Origin: Sophora flavescens
Lineage: Eukaryota > Streptophyta > Magnoliopsida > Fabales > Fabaceae
Direction: 5' to 3'
DNA: 64,000 bases
NCBI GenBank assembly: GCA_030762895.1
Contig: CM061063.1
Location: 78,303,836 to 78,367,835, forward strand
The position numbers and the translations under genes are program-made. Shown one piece after another: positions 1 to 10,578 of the stretch. The notes beneath the pieces were generated by a model. That model was not told where the DNA came from and did no database searches. It was given only the letters and a program-made list of their open reading frames with translations. Position 1 is the stretch's first letter; each line of letters begins with the position of its first letter.

Positions 1-949
1 AGTATTCAAATCAAGATGGAACCAAAACTGAATTTCGCCTCGCGAGAGCTTGCTCGCCCCGCGAGAGGGCGCGACCCAGAACCTCTATTTATAGGCTGTT
101 TTAGGGCAGATTAGAAACCTTTTGTTCACCGCTTGTTTTAGATCGTTTTTGAGACAAATCCTTATTCTCTGGAGCTGCGTCTCCCTATGTTCTTTTCCTA
201 TTTTACAATTATGATGAACTCCAATTGTTTGTGCGTTGTTACAAGCATGAGGAACTAATTCCCTTGTCTAAGGGATCAATGAAACCACCCATGATGGTGT
301 AGCGTTCAATGTGATGTATGTTTCCCTCCTTCACCTCAATTCATGTTTTCCAATTCTGAATTTATTGCATTGATCATAAGCATGCATGATTGACTAGTTA
401 ACGTGATGAAGCTTGATAGGTAATTCGCGTTTAGAACTTGAATTGGGATCACTGATTGAATATTGCACGAGAGTGAGTAGGAGATCAGTGCAACCTTATA
501 GGGAACAAGATTTAATAGAGTTTGATGATTGGGTTATGAGACCGTAGCAAGTAATTAATTCAATCGTTGAATACGTCCTATTGAGCACGATAGTGTCATT
601 AGGAGAATTTAGGGGTCCTGGTTGACATTGCAATTGAACTTAGGGAGGGGATCATCATCACTTGGGTACTATGCATGATTGGGTAGGTGGATTTGTGACC
701 TTAGATGTTTAATCCAGATTTTAATTCTTATCTTATCTTATCGCTACCTACTTTATCTTTAATTGATTTGTTGATTTAAATTGCTCCTATTTTCTCTCTC
801 TTCTCAACCACTTGCTTTTACTTGGTCAAACGTATCGAATTTCTTGCAAATTGGTAGAATTGGTAGCCCAATCCCTGTGTCCAACCTTGGTAATTACTTA
901 CCATGTTTATTACTTACGACGACCTGGTACACTTGCTGGTGACTCAACG
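1..949 (+). repeat. Ath1 5' LTR (partial)
   Basis: Near-identical to 11020-11970. The LTR terminus is taken as GACTCAACG by comparison with the 3' LTR terminus (GACTCAGCA) and with element E (CACCAACA). It includes the TATA-like box and the U5 region down to the primer site. Confidence 0.92.
86..95 (+). promoter_or_regulatory. TATA-like box of Ath1 5' LTR
   Basis: TATTTATAGG lies just after the CpG-rich motif block and is repeated in the 3' LTR and, in reverse, in both LTRs of element E. It is the best candidate for the element's promoter TATA box. Confidence 0.55.
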
Positions 950-955
950 AGTTTT

Positions 956-975
956 TGGCGCCGTTGCCGGGGATT
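956..975 (+). other. Primer binding site, tRNA-Asp type
   Basis: TGGCGCCGTTGCCGGGGATT sits seven bases after the LTR end. It is complementary to the 3' end of plant tRNA-Asp(GUC), the primer known for Athila elements. The same site recurs in elements C (one mismatch), D and E. Confidence 0.9.
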
Positions 976-1110
976 GGCACAGCCAATTTTCCTAATTTTT
1001 GGGAAGTTTGATTATTTGGTTAAGCTATTTTTATTTTTATTTTTCTGTTATTTATCTACTATTATTTCTCTCTACTTCTTTGATTCCACTTGGTCTTGCC
1101 TAGTTTTTGT

Positions 1111-3434
1111 ATGCGAGGTACCCTTTCACAAGAGGACTTGCTATTTGATTCGGAGATCACCAAGACCGAGAAACGATTAAGGAAAGAAGCCAGAGAACAA
1201 AAGAGGCTTGAAGCAATTAATTTTGAGAGGATGGCCGAAGCAAACCCTCCTCCTCCTCCTTACAAGCCTCTCTTCGAGTACAATCTACCCAATTTGAATG
1301 ATTGTGCTTCTTCTATCATGAGGGGCAACCTCAATACCAATTCCTTCAGAGTGGAAGGATGTGTCACAGCCCATATCCGTGAGAATCAATTTGATGGGGG
1401 TGGCAAACAAGACCCTCATTGACACATCACTCGCTACCTTGAAGCTTGTGACATGCAGAAGACAAGAGGAGTTTTTCAAGATGAGTTTCGCTTGCGGCTA
1501 TTCCCTCTCTCTCTCTTAGGGATACCGCTCGCGATTGGTTTGGCAGATTGGATCGCAACAGTATCACAACATGGGAACAAATGGCCCAAAAGTTCCTCAC
1601 TAAATATTTTCCTCCTCAGAAAGCGGCACAAGCAAGAGTAGCCGTCACATCTTTCAGGCAGACAGAAGATGAATCTTATAATGAAGCTTGGGAGAGGTAT
1701 AATGTGCTCTTGAGAAGATGTCCTTCGGCTTTCTTTGACCCGGTCTCCAAGGTTCAACATTTCTTTAACGGGTTAAGGGGGCGCTACCAGATGAATTGAT
1801 ATGCCGCAGCGGGCAGTTCTTTTTCTTATTTATCAACTGAGGATGGATGGGCGTTATTGGAGAAGATGTCGAACAATAATTACAACCGTGGTAGGAAAAC
1901 CTCAAGTGGAGTCAGTTCTGCAACAATAGAAGCCATTCTAGAGCAAAATAAACTGTTGAAGATGCAAAATGCGGCATTGTCTGGGAACAAAAAGGTTAAT
2001 GTGATACACGAAGGAATGCCTTCGGGTTGTGATAATTGTAATGGAAATCATGACATTCGGAGTTGTCTGTTCAACTTCTCTCAAGAACATGTGGACTCAT
2101 GCCACAATTTCTATGACAGCGTGCCCCAGAACAACTATCAGAGGAACAGACAGAATGATTACAGTCAGAATCAGAATAGGGGTTATATGAGGAGAGACCA
2201 TCCGGGTTTCGCTTGGAGTAATGCTAGTGGTGGTCTAGCCGGACAACAACAACCTCAACAGAATCAGAGGCCGAACTATGGAATCCATCAATGCAATACT
2301 CAGCAGGCTTTTCCAGGGCCTAATCAATTGCAAACAACAAATGGTGGAAGGCAACCTTGGGAGTTGGCTATAGAAAAGACGAATGCGGAAATTGAGAAGT
2401 TGTCAATCAATACAAGCACAACCATTGACAAGTTGGCAACTCATACAGGGTCGGCAATTCAGAATCTAGAGACGCAGATAGCTCAGCTCGCAAAGCAACT
2501 AAATGAGCGTCTCCCAGGCACTTTCCCAGGTGATACCGAGAACAACCCTAAGAACCAATGCAATGCCGTAGCAACTAGAAGCGGTAGGGTGTTGGGATCT
2601 AACAGGGGTGCAACTAGTTCTCAGGAAGCTGAGGCCTCGGAACAACCACATGTTAAGGAAGAGCAACCTATGAAAGAGGAGTTGGCAAGTGACAAGGCAC
2701 CGGAGCAAGGGGGAAGGTTAAAACTTGTAGATGAAGAGTTCCGAAGAAAGAAGTGGGTTGAACCCAAAGACCTCCCGCCCTTCATGAAGGTACCATATCC
2801 TGAAAGATTGAAGAAGCCTCTACAAGATAAACAGTTCCATAAATTCCTTGATGTCTTCCGCAAACTTCAAATTAACATTCCATTTGCGGAAGCCTTGGAA
2901 AAAAAGCCATCTTATGCCCGGTTTATGAAGGAGCTTCTCTCAAAGAAGCGGAAAATAGTGGATGAGGAAACGGTTGCTTTGACCGAGGAGTGTAGTGCCA
3001 TTCTTCAAAGAAAACTACCTCCAAAGTTGAAGGATCCCGGTTCTTTTTCTATACCATGCACCATTGGGGAGATGACTCTAGGAAAGGCATTGTGTGATCT
3101 AGGGGCAAGCATCAACTTGATACCCCTCTCTATGATGAAGAAGTTGGGGATCAAAGAAGCCAAAGATACACGGATGTCACTCCAACTAGCCGATCGTTTT
3201 ATAAAATATCCTTATGGGGTGGTCGAAGATTTGTTAGTGATGGTGGACAAGTTCATATTTCCGGCGGACTTTGTGGTGCTTGATATGGATGAAGACGCCG
3301 TGATCCCTCTCATATTGGGTAGGCGTTTCTTGGCCACTGGGAGTGCTTTGATAGATGTACAACAAGGGAAACTCACCCTAAGGTTGCAAGATGAGAATGT
3401 AGTCTTCAATGTCTTTGACCCCGCTGAGAGGTAG
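1111..3434 (+). pseudogene. gag: Ath1 gag-protease, disrupted
   Basis: Gag builds the virus-like particle that packages element RNA; the protease cleaves the polyprotein. The N-terminal part starts at MRGTLSQEDLLFD. Stops and shifts seen: TGA at 1420-1422, a frameshift in a CT run near 1510, and TGA at 1797-1799 where element E has Cys. The capsid region (WEQMAQKFLTKYFPP) is followed by a zinc knuckle CDNCNGNHDIRSC (CX2CX3HX4C) near 2028 and by the protease with active site CDLGASINLIPLS near 3096. The protease reading ends in TAG at 3432-3434, just before a 60-codon linker. A Gln-rich spacer lies between knuckle and protease. Element E keeps most of the same frame open for 847 codons, which shows what the parent looked like. 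Confidence 0.9.
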
Positions 3435-5571
3435 GATGTGTATCGAGTGGATATGGTGGACTTAATTGTCAAGGCAAGGGCCATGAGAGAAGCCCATGGT
3501 TCTTCACTTGCACAAGTTGGTAGAATCCCATGATGATGACAGTGAGGAAGAAGACCCTTTGGGGGATGAGGACTATCTTGAGTGCTTAAAAAACATGGAA
3601 GCCTTACCGAGTCTCCCAAAGGATGAATGTGCAAAGAAAAAGCTCAACAATGAAGGAATGGAAGAAGATAACAAAGCACCGGAGTTGAAGCAACTCCCAA
3701 CCCACTTAAGGTATGCATTCTTGGGGGAGAAGGGACAACATCCGGTAATCATTAGCAATGCCTTGAAAAAGGATGAAGAAGAAAAGCTATTGAGAGTTCT
3801 TAGGGAACACAAATCCGCCATTGGGTGGAAGATTTCGGACCTAAAAGGTATAAGCCCTTCCCTATGCATGCATAAGATTTTGATGGAGGATGATTATAAG
3901 CCGGCGGTTCAACCACAAAGATGGTTAAATCCCATCATGAAAGAAGCTGTGCGTAAGTAAGTGATTACACTTTTAGATGCCGGAATCATCCATCCAATCT
4001 CGGATAGCAATTGGGTTAGTCCAATTCATGTGGTCCCAAAGAAAGGTGGCACAACCGTGGTGGTCAATGAAAGCAATGAATTGATCCCAACAAGGACCAT
4101 CACGGGGTGGAGAGTATGTATCGATTATAGAAGGCTAAATGAGGCAACAAGGAAAGATCACTTCCCTCTTCCCTTCATTGATCAAATGCTTGAAAGGTTA
4201 GCCGGATATGAGTACTATTGTTTCTTAGATGGTTACTCCGGCTATAATCAAATTGTGGTGGATCCTCAAGACCAAGAGAAGACGGCCTTCACTTGTCCCT
4301 ATGGAGTCTTTGCCTATAGGAGGATGCCCTTTGGATTGTGCAACGCTCCTACTACTTTCCAAAGGTGCATGCTTTCTATTTTCTCGGACATGGTGGAGAA
4401 ATGCATTGAGGTGTTCATGGATGACTTCTCGGTCTTTGGGACCTCATATAACAATTGCTTGAAGAACTTGACTTTGGTGCTTTGCTTGAAGAACTTGACT
4501 TTGGTGCTTAAAAGGTGCCAAGAGTCTAACCTTGTGCTCAATTGGGAGAAATGCCACTTTATGGTCAAGGAAGGTATAGTCTTGGGGCACAAAATCTCCC
4601 AAAGGGGGATTGAGGTTGATAAAGCCAAGATTCAGTTGATTGAGAAGCTTCCCCCACCAACCAATGTAAAGGGGGTGAGGAGTTTCTTGGGTCATGCCGG
4701 GTTCTACCAGAGATTCATCAAGGACTTCTCCAAAATCGCAAAGCCGATTTGTGACCTTCTTGCGAAGGATGTATCCTTTGAGTTTAATGCTTCTTGTTTA
4801 AATGCTTTCACTATTTTGAAAAATATGCTTGTCACCGCACCCATAATCACTGCACCTAATTGGAATTTACCATTTGAAAACATGTGTGATGCTAGTGATT
4901 ATGCGGTGGGGGCTGTTTTGGGACAAAGGGTGGAAAAGTTAGCTCATGTCATTTATTACGCAAGTAAAGTTTTGAATGATGCACAAGCTGATTATTCCAC
5001 CACTGAAAAGGAACTACTTGTTGTGGTTTTTACTTTAGATAAGTTTAGATCCTATATTGTGGGGTCTAAGATTGTTGTTTTCACCGATCATGCGGCCATA
5101 AAACACTTGATGACAAAACAAGAGGCCAAACCTAGATTAATTCGGTGGATTATTCTTTTGCAGGAATTTGATCTAGAGATTAAGGACAGGAAGGGATCCG
5201 ACAATGGTGTGGCGGACCACTTATCTAGGTTGGTCAATCCTGACACCGAGGAGGAATTGTTAGACATCAAGGAAGAATTTCCTGATGAAAAACTGTTTGC
5301 ACTCATTGAAAATTCCTCACCTTGGTTCGCGGACATGGCCAACTTCAAATCTTCAAATGTGGTTCCACAAGGTTGGACTAATCAACAAAGGAAGAAGTTC
5401 TTCTCGGATGCAAAGTATTATGTGTGGGAGGACCCCTATCTTTTCAAGCAATGCTCGGATGGGATCCTAAGAAGGTGCATTCCCCATGACCAAATCGAAA
5501 ACCTGTTGTGGCATTGTCATAGCTCGGATTATGGTGGGCATTATGGGGGAAAAAAGACCGCAGAAAAAAAT
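3435..5571 (+). pseudogene. pol: Ath1 reverse transcriptase and RNase H, disrupted
   Basis: RT and RNase H convert element RNA to DNA. After a frameshift near 3500 the frame reads an acidic linker (DDDSEEEDPLGDEDYLE), then TAA at 3958-3960 where element E has Glu. RT motifs follow: [49 protein letters not shown], and the catalytic FMDD near 4415. Just after it, CLKNLTLVL is present twice in tandem through a 27-base duplication absent from element E. RNase H follows with [22 protein letters not shown] and [10 protein letters not shown]. Reading is lost in an A-run near 5570, where the integrase continues in another frame. Confidence 0.92.
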
Positions 5572-6595
5572 CCTCCAAAGCGGGTTTTATTGGCCAACGC
5601 TCTTCAAGGATGCCCACACCTTTGTTGAGAACCGTGATCGTTGCCAAAGAGTTGGCAACATCTCTAAGCGGCAGGAACACCCCTTGAATTGCATGCTTGA
5701 AGTAGAGCTCTTTGATGTGTGGGGGATAGATTTCATGGGACCATTCTCACTATCTTTCTCCTATCAATACATTTTGATGGTGGTGGACTACGTGTCAAAG
5801 TGGGTAGAAGCAATCCCAACAACTACGGATGATGCGCGGGTAGTCATGGAATTCCTAAGGCGCAATATCTTCTCGAGGTTTGGGGTCCCTAGAGTGTTGA
5901 TTAGTGATGGGGGATCCCACTTTTGCAACAATCAAATGCACAAGCTTCTTGAGAAGTATGGGGTCAAGCATAGGGTCTCTACTCCTTATCATCCCCAAAC
6001 AAATGGGCAAGCGGAGGTATCCAACCGTGAGTTGAAGCGTATTCTTGAGAAAACCGTCAACTCCTCACGGAAGGATTGGTCAAAAAGGTTAGATGATGAT
6101 TTATGGGCTTATAGGACCGCCTTCAAGACTCCAATTGGAAGATCTCCTTACAATTTGGTGTTTGGAAAGGCATGCCACTTGCCGGTGGAATTGGAGGAAA
6201 AGTCTTATTGGGCAATTCGAGAACTCAACTTTGATTTGACAAAGGCTGGTGAAAAAAGGCTTTTGGACTTAAATGAGTTGTCCGAGATCTGCATGCAAGC
6301 ATATGAAAATGCAAGAATCTACAAAGAGCGGACTAAGGCATGGCATGACAAGCACATCTTGACTAGGAGGTTTGAGCCCGGACAAATGGTACTTCTTTAT
6401 AATTCAAGGTTGAGACTCTTTCCTGGAAAGCTAAAATCAAGGTGGTCGGGACCATTCAAGGTCCTCCAAGTTTTTCCACATGGAGCAGTAGAACTAGAAG
6501 GGGCCTCTGGCAGCTTCAAGGTAAATGGGCAAAGGCTAAAGCATTACCATGGGGAATCAATCCCAAATGGCAAGCAAGTTCTTCTTCTGGATTAA
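5486..6595 (+). pseudogene. Ath1 integrase (frame split from RT)
   Basis: Integrase inserts the DNA copy into the chromosome. The HHCC zinc region spans the frame break: [12 protein letters not shown] lies just before it and [10 protein letters not shown] after it. The DDE core is complete: the first Asp in WGIDFMGPF, the second in LISDGGSHF and the Glu in [12 protein letters not shown]. The C-terminal domain continues through [19 protein letters not shown] and ends at a TAA preceded by VLLLD. The core alone is open from about 5573 onward, so this is the least damaged pol domain of Ath1. The usable start inside this stretch is unclear because the true protein is made by polyprotein cleavage. 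Confidence 0.92.
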
Positions 6596-6623
6596 CCCTT
6601 AGGGGTGACTTGAGTCAAGCTCA

Positions 6624-6657
6624 GGACGTTAAACAAGCGCTACTTGGGAGGCAACCC
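6624..6657 (+). other. Conserved block just after pol stop
   Basis: GACGTTAAACAAGCGCTACT followed by TGGGAGGCAACCC begins about 28 bases after the integrase stop. The block recurs in element E (54376-54410, minus) and in the pol-less element C (38647-38679). Conservation outside coding sequence suggests an RNA-level role, which is inference. Confidence 0.7.
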
Positions 6658-6720
6658 AAACTAGATATCCTTTATTTATTTTTAAGTTTCTGTCATTTTC
6701 TCTTCTGTTAAAAAAAAAAA

Positions 6721-7050
6721 ACAGATTCGCCCCGCGAATCCACAGTGGCCTCACCAGACAGAAGCCCTGAATCTCAGAGACTTGCTCATGCTTTTGTCTC
6801 GCGTCGCGAGAGCCATTTTCGCCTCGCGAATCTGGGCATCATCAGCTGTTGGAATTCCAGATTCGCCTCGCACGCTATTACTCGCCTCGCGATTCTGGAA
6901 AGTGTGAAAGAACAATTTTTCCAGATTCGCCTCGCGAATCTGCAATTAGGGTTTTCAATTTGGGGGAAAATTTAAAATTCGCGTCGCGAGGAGTGTCTCG
7001 CCTCGCGAAAGCTGAAATGTTTATCAGCCCCGCGAGCGGACCGCGAAGCA
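6721..7050 (+). promoter_or_regulatory. CpG-rich palindrome block upstream of accessory ORF
   Basis: About nine copies of a CGCCTCGCGA-like motif lie within ~330 bases. Some are embedded in true inverted repeats: GATTCGC-CCC-GCGAATC at 6724-6740, and arms CAGATTCGC / GCGAATCTG around CTC at 6922-6942. The same motif fills the U3 part of the LTRs of Ath1, D and E. Position, CpG density and the following leader suggest an internal promoter or enhancer; this is inference. Confidence 0.5.
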
Positions 7051-7174
7051 TTTTCGCGACCCTTCACTGTTCATTCTCTCTCTCGCGTGGGTTCAACTTC
7101 ATCCCCACTCATTTCATTGACTCACTCACTCTCACACTCTCGCCCTCACGCATTCGCATTCCTTCATCTCTAAA

Positions 7175-7637
7175 AGGTAAGTAACATCTCACTTGACTTC
7201 ACTCTTCGCTTGTTTATGCCATGTGGAATTCAAACAGTCATGACCACACACTGTGCACTAACTGTCTGTTATAACTGGTAGTAGGGTAGACGCCATGATC
7301 ATGACCTTGTCTAGTCTAGGGAGTGTTACTGCTCATTGTCATCTGATCTGAGTAAAATGATGAATGTTGATCATGAAGGCTTAGAGTCCTTTAATATTCC
7401 ACGAATGCAATTTGAAACTAACTGTGTAATGATTGATTTGAGTATTGTGGTTAGTTGTGTTAGGAATATAGTTGGTATGTTGTCCGGGTATTTGTTGCAT
7501 ATTTGCATGTTAGTGGGATAGTGGGGTGAGCAATTGGGATGTTTAGCAGGATAGAATTACACTGAATTTGTGCCTATGTTATACATGTTCTGCAATACTG
7601 ATTTATGAACTGTACTAGGATTTTTCTGATTTTCAGG
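7175..7637 (+). other. Predicted leader intron before accessory ORF
   Basis: A C/T-rich leader (7071-7174) ends in AAAAG|GTAAGT, a consensus plant splice donor. The next ~460 bases are T-rich, and a strong acceptor, TTTTTCTGATTTTCAG, ends at 7637, three bases before the accessory ATG. The layout matches a plant 5'-UTR intron. Alternatively the acceptor serves a long splice from the LTR leader that makes a subgenomic message. Confidence 0.55.
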
Positions 7638-7639
7638 TT

Positions 7640-8914
7640 ATGGCCCCGCCTAAGAACACCGCTGCCGAAAAGCAGCCGGTTAAGCGCAAGAAGCGCGCAT
7701 CTTCTCAGGGGGACGACATAGAGTTGCCTTCAGGGCTGGGCGCCTCCTCTAGGGCCACCTCCTACTCTCCTAGGTTCCGCTCTCCTGATCACAGGAAGCA
7801 TTGGGATTTGGTGGTGAGAAAGGAGATGGTCTTAGAGAGACGTGTGTCCCTGGTGGGCAACAACTACGCCAGCATCTCCGAGCAGATACGCAACCGAGGT
7901 TGGGAGGTGTTGGTTGATCTTCCTCACCGGTATGATATCAAACTGGTGCAGGAATTTTACGCCAACGCTCTCAAACTCGAGTTTTCAGACCCGAGTTGTG
8001 TGACGGAGGTTCAGGGGGTCCCCATTACATTCACTGCATCGGATATTAACTCATGCTTGGGGATCCCCATCGGAGAGGAGGCCTGCGAGTACAACCAGCT
8101 CCCCGCGGTGAAGGCCCTAGCTCAGGTCATCGTCGACACCTGCTGTGTCCAAGGAGCTACCTGGGAGATGGGAACGTCGGGGAACCTCTCGAGGTTGAGG
8201 AGGCAGGACCTCACCCCGAATGCCAAGGTCTGGTCGGCGTTCTTACACGCCAACCTTCGAGTGAGCTCTCATGAGTCCACAGTCACCGCCGCCAGAGCCC
8301 ATCTCCTCTACGGCATACTGACGGGCCACACGATCAATGTCGGGGGAGTCATCGCCACAGATATCCAGATGAAGGCGAACTCCCGGGTGTTGAAGGAGAG
8401 CCTGGGGCATGGGCTGCTGATCATCGAGCTCATCCGCCGGGCGGGGGTGCCGGTGAGTACATTGATAGAGAAGGTCCCGCGGCAGCCCATCGACCAGGAG
8501 TACATCCGACATTTCTGTTACTTAGCCCCGGCCCCACCTAGGAGGCCGCCACCCCTACCCACTCAGAGGCCACGATCAGCGGACATGGCTCTGTTCTTGC
8601 AGAACCAGCAGGCGATGAGGCGGGATCAGGTGGTGCTGCGGGAGTTCTTCCGGGAGATGTCATTGACCCAGCAGGAGGGTCGGGTGCCCGTATACCCCTC
8701 CGAGGAGGAGCTGTCCCCTCGGCTTGGGTGGCAGGACTACCCTGGGGACCAGGGTGCTATGCCACAGGGGGGGTGCCCGAGGGACCAGAGGATGAGGAGG
8801 CACCGGAGGACCAGGGTGACCCGGCGGACAACATTGATTTTGATCAGTGATCCGAGCCCCTACATTACTTTATTTAGAGTTCTAGCTAGTAGTTTCAATA
8901 TGGTTGTACACTGA
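7640..8914 (+). CDS. Accessory protein in the env position (putative plant transposon protein family)
   Basis: The ORF begins with a basic N terminus (KQPVKRKKRA, a likely nuclear-localisation signal). A globular domain follows at about residues 45-285, with RNRGWEVLVDLPHRYD, VWSAFLHANLRVSSHES and RAHLLYGILTGHTINVGGVI. To my knowledge this pattern matches the domain catalogued as putative plant transposon protein, common in gypsy elements; its function is unknown. No signal peptide or membrane helix is visible, so it is not an envelope protein in the usual sense. Its GC content is well above its surroundings. Near residue 378 a run of seven G seems to have lost one base: the present frame ends in an Arg-rich tail, while the neighbouring frame gives an acidic tail (PEGPEDEEAPEDQGDPAD) stopping at 8850, probably the original end. 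Element E lacks this gene. Confidence 0.75.
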   Translation: MAPPKNTAAEKQPVKRKKRASSQGDDIELPSGLGASSRATSYSPRFRSPDHRKHWDLVVRKEMVLERRVSLVGNNYASISEQIRNRGWEVLVDLPHRYDIKLVQEFYANALKLEFSDPSCVTEVQGVPITFTASDINSCLGIPIGEEACEYNQLPAVKALAQVIVDTCCVQGATWEMGTSGNLSRLRRQDLTPNAKVWSAFLHANLRVSSHESTVTAARAHLLYGILTGHTINVGGVIATDIQMKANSRVLKESLGHGLLIIELIRRAGVPVSTLIEKVPRQPIDQEYIRHFCYLAPAPPRRPPPLPTQRPRSADMALFLQNQQAMRRDQVVLREFFREMSLTQQEGRVPVYPSEEELSPRLGWQDYPGDQGAMPQGGCPRDQRMRRHRRTRVTRRTTLILISDPSPYITLFRVLASSFNMVVH

Positions 8915-9021
8915 TAGCTAGCTAGAAACTCTGTCTACTGACCTTTTACTGGCAAACTTGGATAGCTGTATATATTTACTTTTTTTTATGTTATTGCTTT
9001 AACTTTCGTGTTTGCTTGTGA

Positions 9022-9144
9022 ATGGATCAACATGGAGAGCCTGGAATATCATGGGCCAACCAATTGGATGAGGATGAGGCCGAAACTAGCCGCACTGTGA
9101 AGCGGGGTAGTAGAGAAATGAAAAGAGGCAAGGCAATCAACTGA
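9022..9144 (+). CDS. Possible 40-residue ORF downstream of accessory gene
   Basis: A short ORF reads MDQHGEPGISWANQLDEDEA and ends RGKAIN. It is strongly charged and follows the accessory gene within ~170 bases. Nothing in it is recognised. It could be a residual tail exon or chance; absence from element E shows only that it travels with the cassette. Confidence 0.2.
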   Translation: MDQHGEPGISWANQLDEDEAETSRTVKRGSREMKRGKAIN

Positions 9145-9150
9145 AAGAAT

Positions 9151-9168
9151 GGGGTCCGCTCGGACCCC
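9151..9168 (+). other. Perfect hairpin
   Basis: GGGGTCCGCTCGGACCCC is a perfect palindrome: 8-bp arms around CT. It lies seven bases after the small ORF and before a T-rich stretch, at the right boundary of the accessory cassette. Confidence 0.6.
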
Positions 9169-9199
9169 CTTGAGATAAAAATTTCTTATCCTTTCTCTT

Positions 9200-10539
9200 A
9201 TTCTTTCCCTTTTTCCATTTGTTTTTGAATTTCGCTCTTGAATAATTTGAGAAGATCAAGAGTATGTGTGTGAGTTTTGTGTCGGCAAGCTTGGTGGATT
9301 TTAATTAAATTTAGCATAGATTGACTGCATGAATTATGTTGACCATTGATGATTTCCCCCTAGGTTCTGAAAATCGAAAATTTGATCCCCATGTGAAAAA
9401 TTGAAAATTGAACTTTGAGAAATTTTATTGTGATTGCTTGATTTATGACAGGTTTGGGGTGAAGGGGGGCACACACTAGGAATTTTATCTCGGTCAAACA
9501 ATTTGCAAAAATGTCCAGGTGAGAAATTTGAGCCTCCAACATGTTCTTAATTGTGTGAATCGCTTTTAAGCTGCACTTTCTCGGATTTGCTTGAATCTGT
9601 GCATGGTTTGCATATTTATATGCTGTATTAAATGATCTAGGCAATTTTTCTTTGAAATAACTACTTGGCCATAAATTGAACCAACCTTGATGAATGATCC
9701 CTAGTTAGCCACATTGAGCCTTGAAGTCTATTGTTCTTGATGACCTTACATTACAAGCCATTAACTCAGAAAAACCATGATTTTCCCCTATCCTAGGATT
9801 TAGGAGAGCATGGAATTTTAGCTTTGTGAGTGTTGTTGTGGAACTAAGTTTGGGGTGGCTATAAGTTCATGAATCATAGTTGAGAAAAAGAAAAGCAAAA
9901 TTAAAGGCCAAAGGCTTGAGAAAAAAAAAATGTGACGAAAAGTATTGAATATATGCCAAAAAGGGAAAGGCGAAAAAGTATAAAAAGGAAGATGTTTGTA
10001 GCCACCCAATGCAAGGAATAGAATAATAATATGAGAGTAAATTCAATTGTCGCAATGCTAGTTTCATGCTCTCATTGATCCTAGGGACTAAGCCACTATC
10101 CTTTGAATATCTTACCTTGAGCCAGGCCTCATTACAACCTATGAAAGACCTTTTGATGATGCATGCATGTTTTCGTGGGAACCTTGATTGAGATGAAAAT
10201 CAAATTCATGGGTAGTGCTCTTGAAATGTGAGATTAAGTGAAAAGTTGGTAGCTTGGACAAATTGAGTGAATGGGTGAAATATTAAATGCCCTTGTGAGG
10301 AAGGAAATTGTTTGAATTTGGTGATCTCCCTTTTGTGTGTCACTTGGATCCTCAACTCAGATTACTGATTGCATGAATGATGGAATTCTCAATTGTTTAA
10401 AGTAAATGAATGTGGAGATTACATTGTTGCAAGGGGGAAAACATTGAAGAAAAATTGTTGTGTTAAATTGCATAAAATCTGTGCAAAAATTGATTGAATC
10501 CTTTAAGCTTGCCAAGTTTTGAGTCTTTTTGAGTTTTAG
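9200..10539 (+). other. Ath1 3' non-coding region
   Basis: No gene is visible. It contains polypurine-like tracts at 9451 and 9846, an A-rich tract (9880-9995) and the conserved block at 10121-10160 (GCCAGGCCTCATTACAACCT, then AAAGACCTTTTGATG). Regions with the same order of landmarks occur in elements C, D and E at similar distances from the 3' LTR. Confidence 0.75.
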
Positions 10540-10578
10540 CTTGCTTGGGGACAAGCAAGGTTTAAGTTTGGGGTGTTT
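10540..10578 (+). promoter_or_regulatory. Hairpin and polypurine tract at 3' LTR
   Basis: CTTGCTTGGGGACAAGCAAG forms an 8-bp stem with a 4-base loop at 10540-10559. It is followed by AAGTTTGGGGTGTTT, the polypurine tract that primes plus-strand DNA synthesis, directly abutting the LTR start TGATAAGCC. Equivalent hairpins are present in elements C, D and E. Confidence 0.75.

Noticed and set aside
956..975. tRNA-Asp-like sequence as a tRNA gene
   Set aside because: Only the complement of the tRNA 3' end is present directly after an LTR; it is a primer binding site.
812..1180. ORF crossing the LTR, primer site and gag start
   Set aside because: It runs through non-coding control DNA out of frame with gag; a chance frame.
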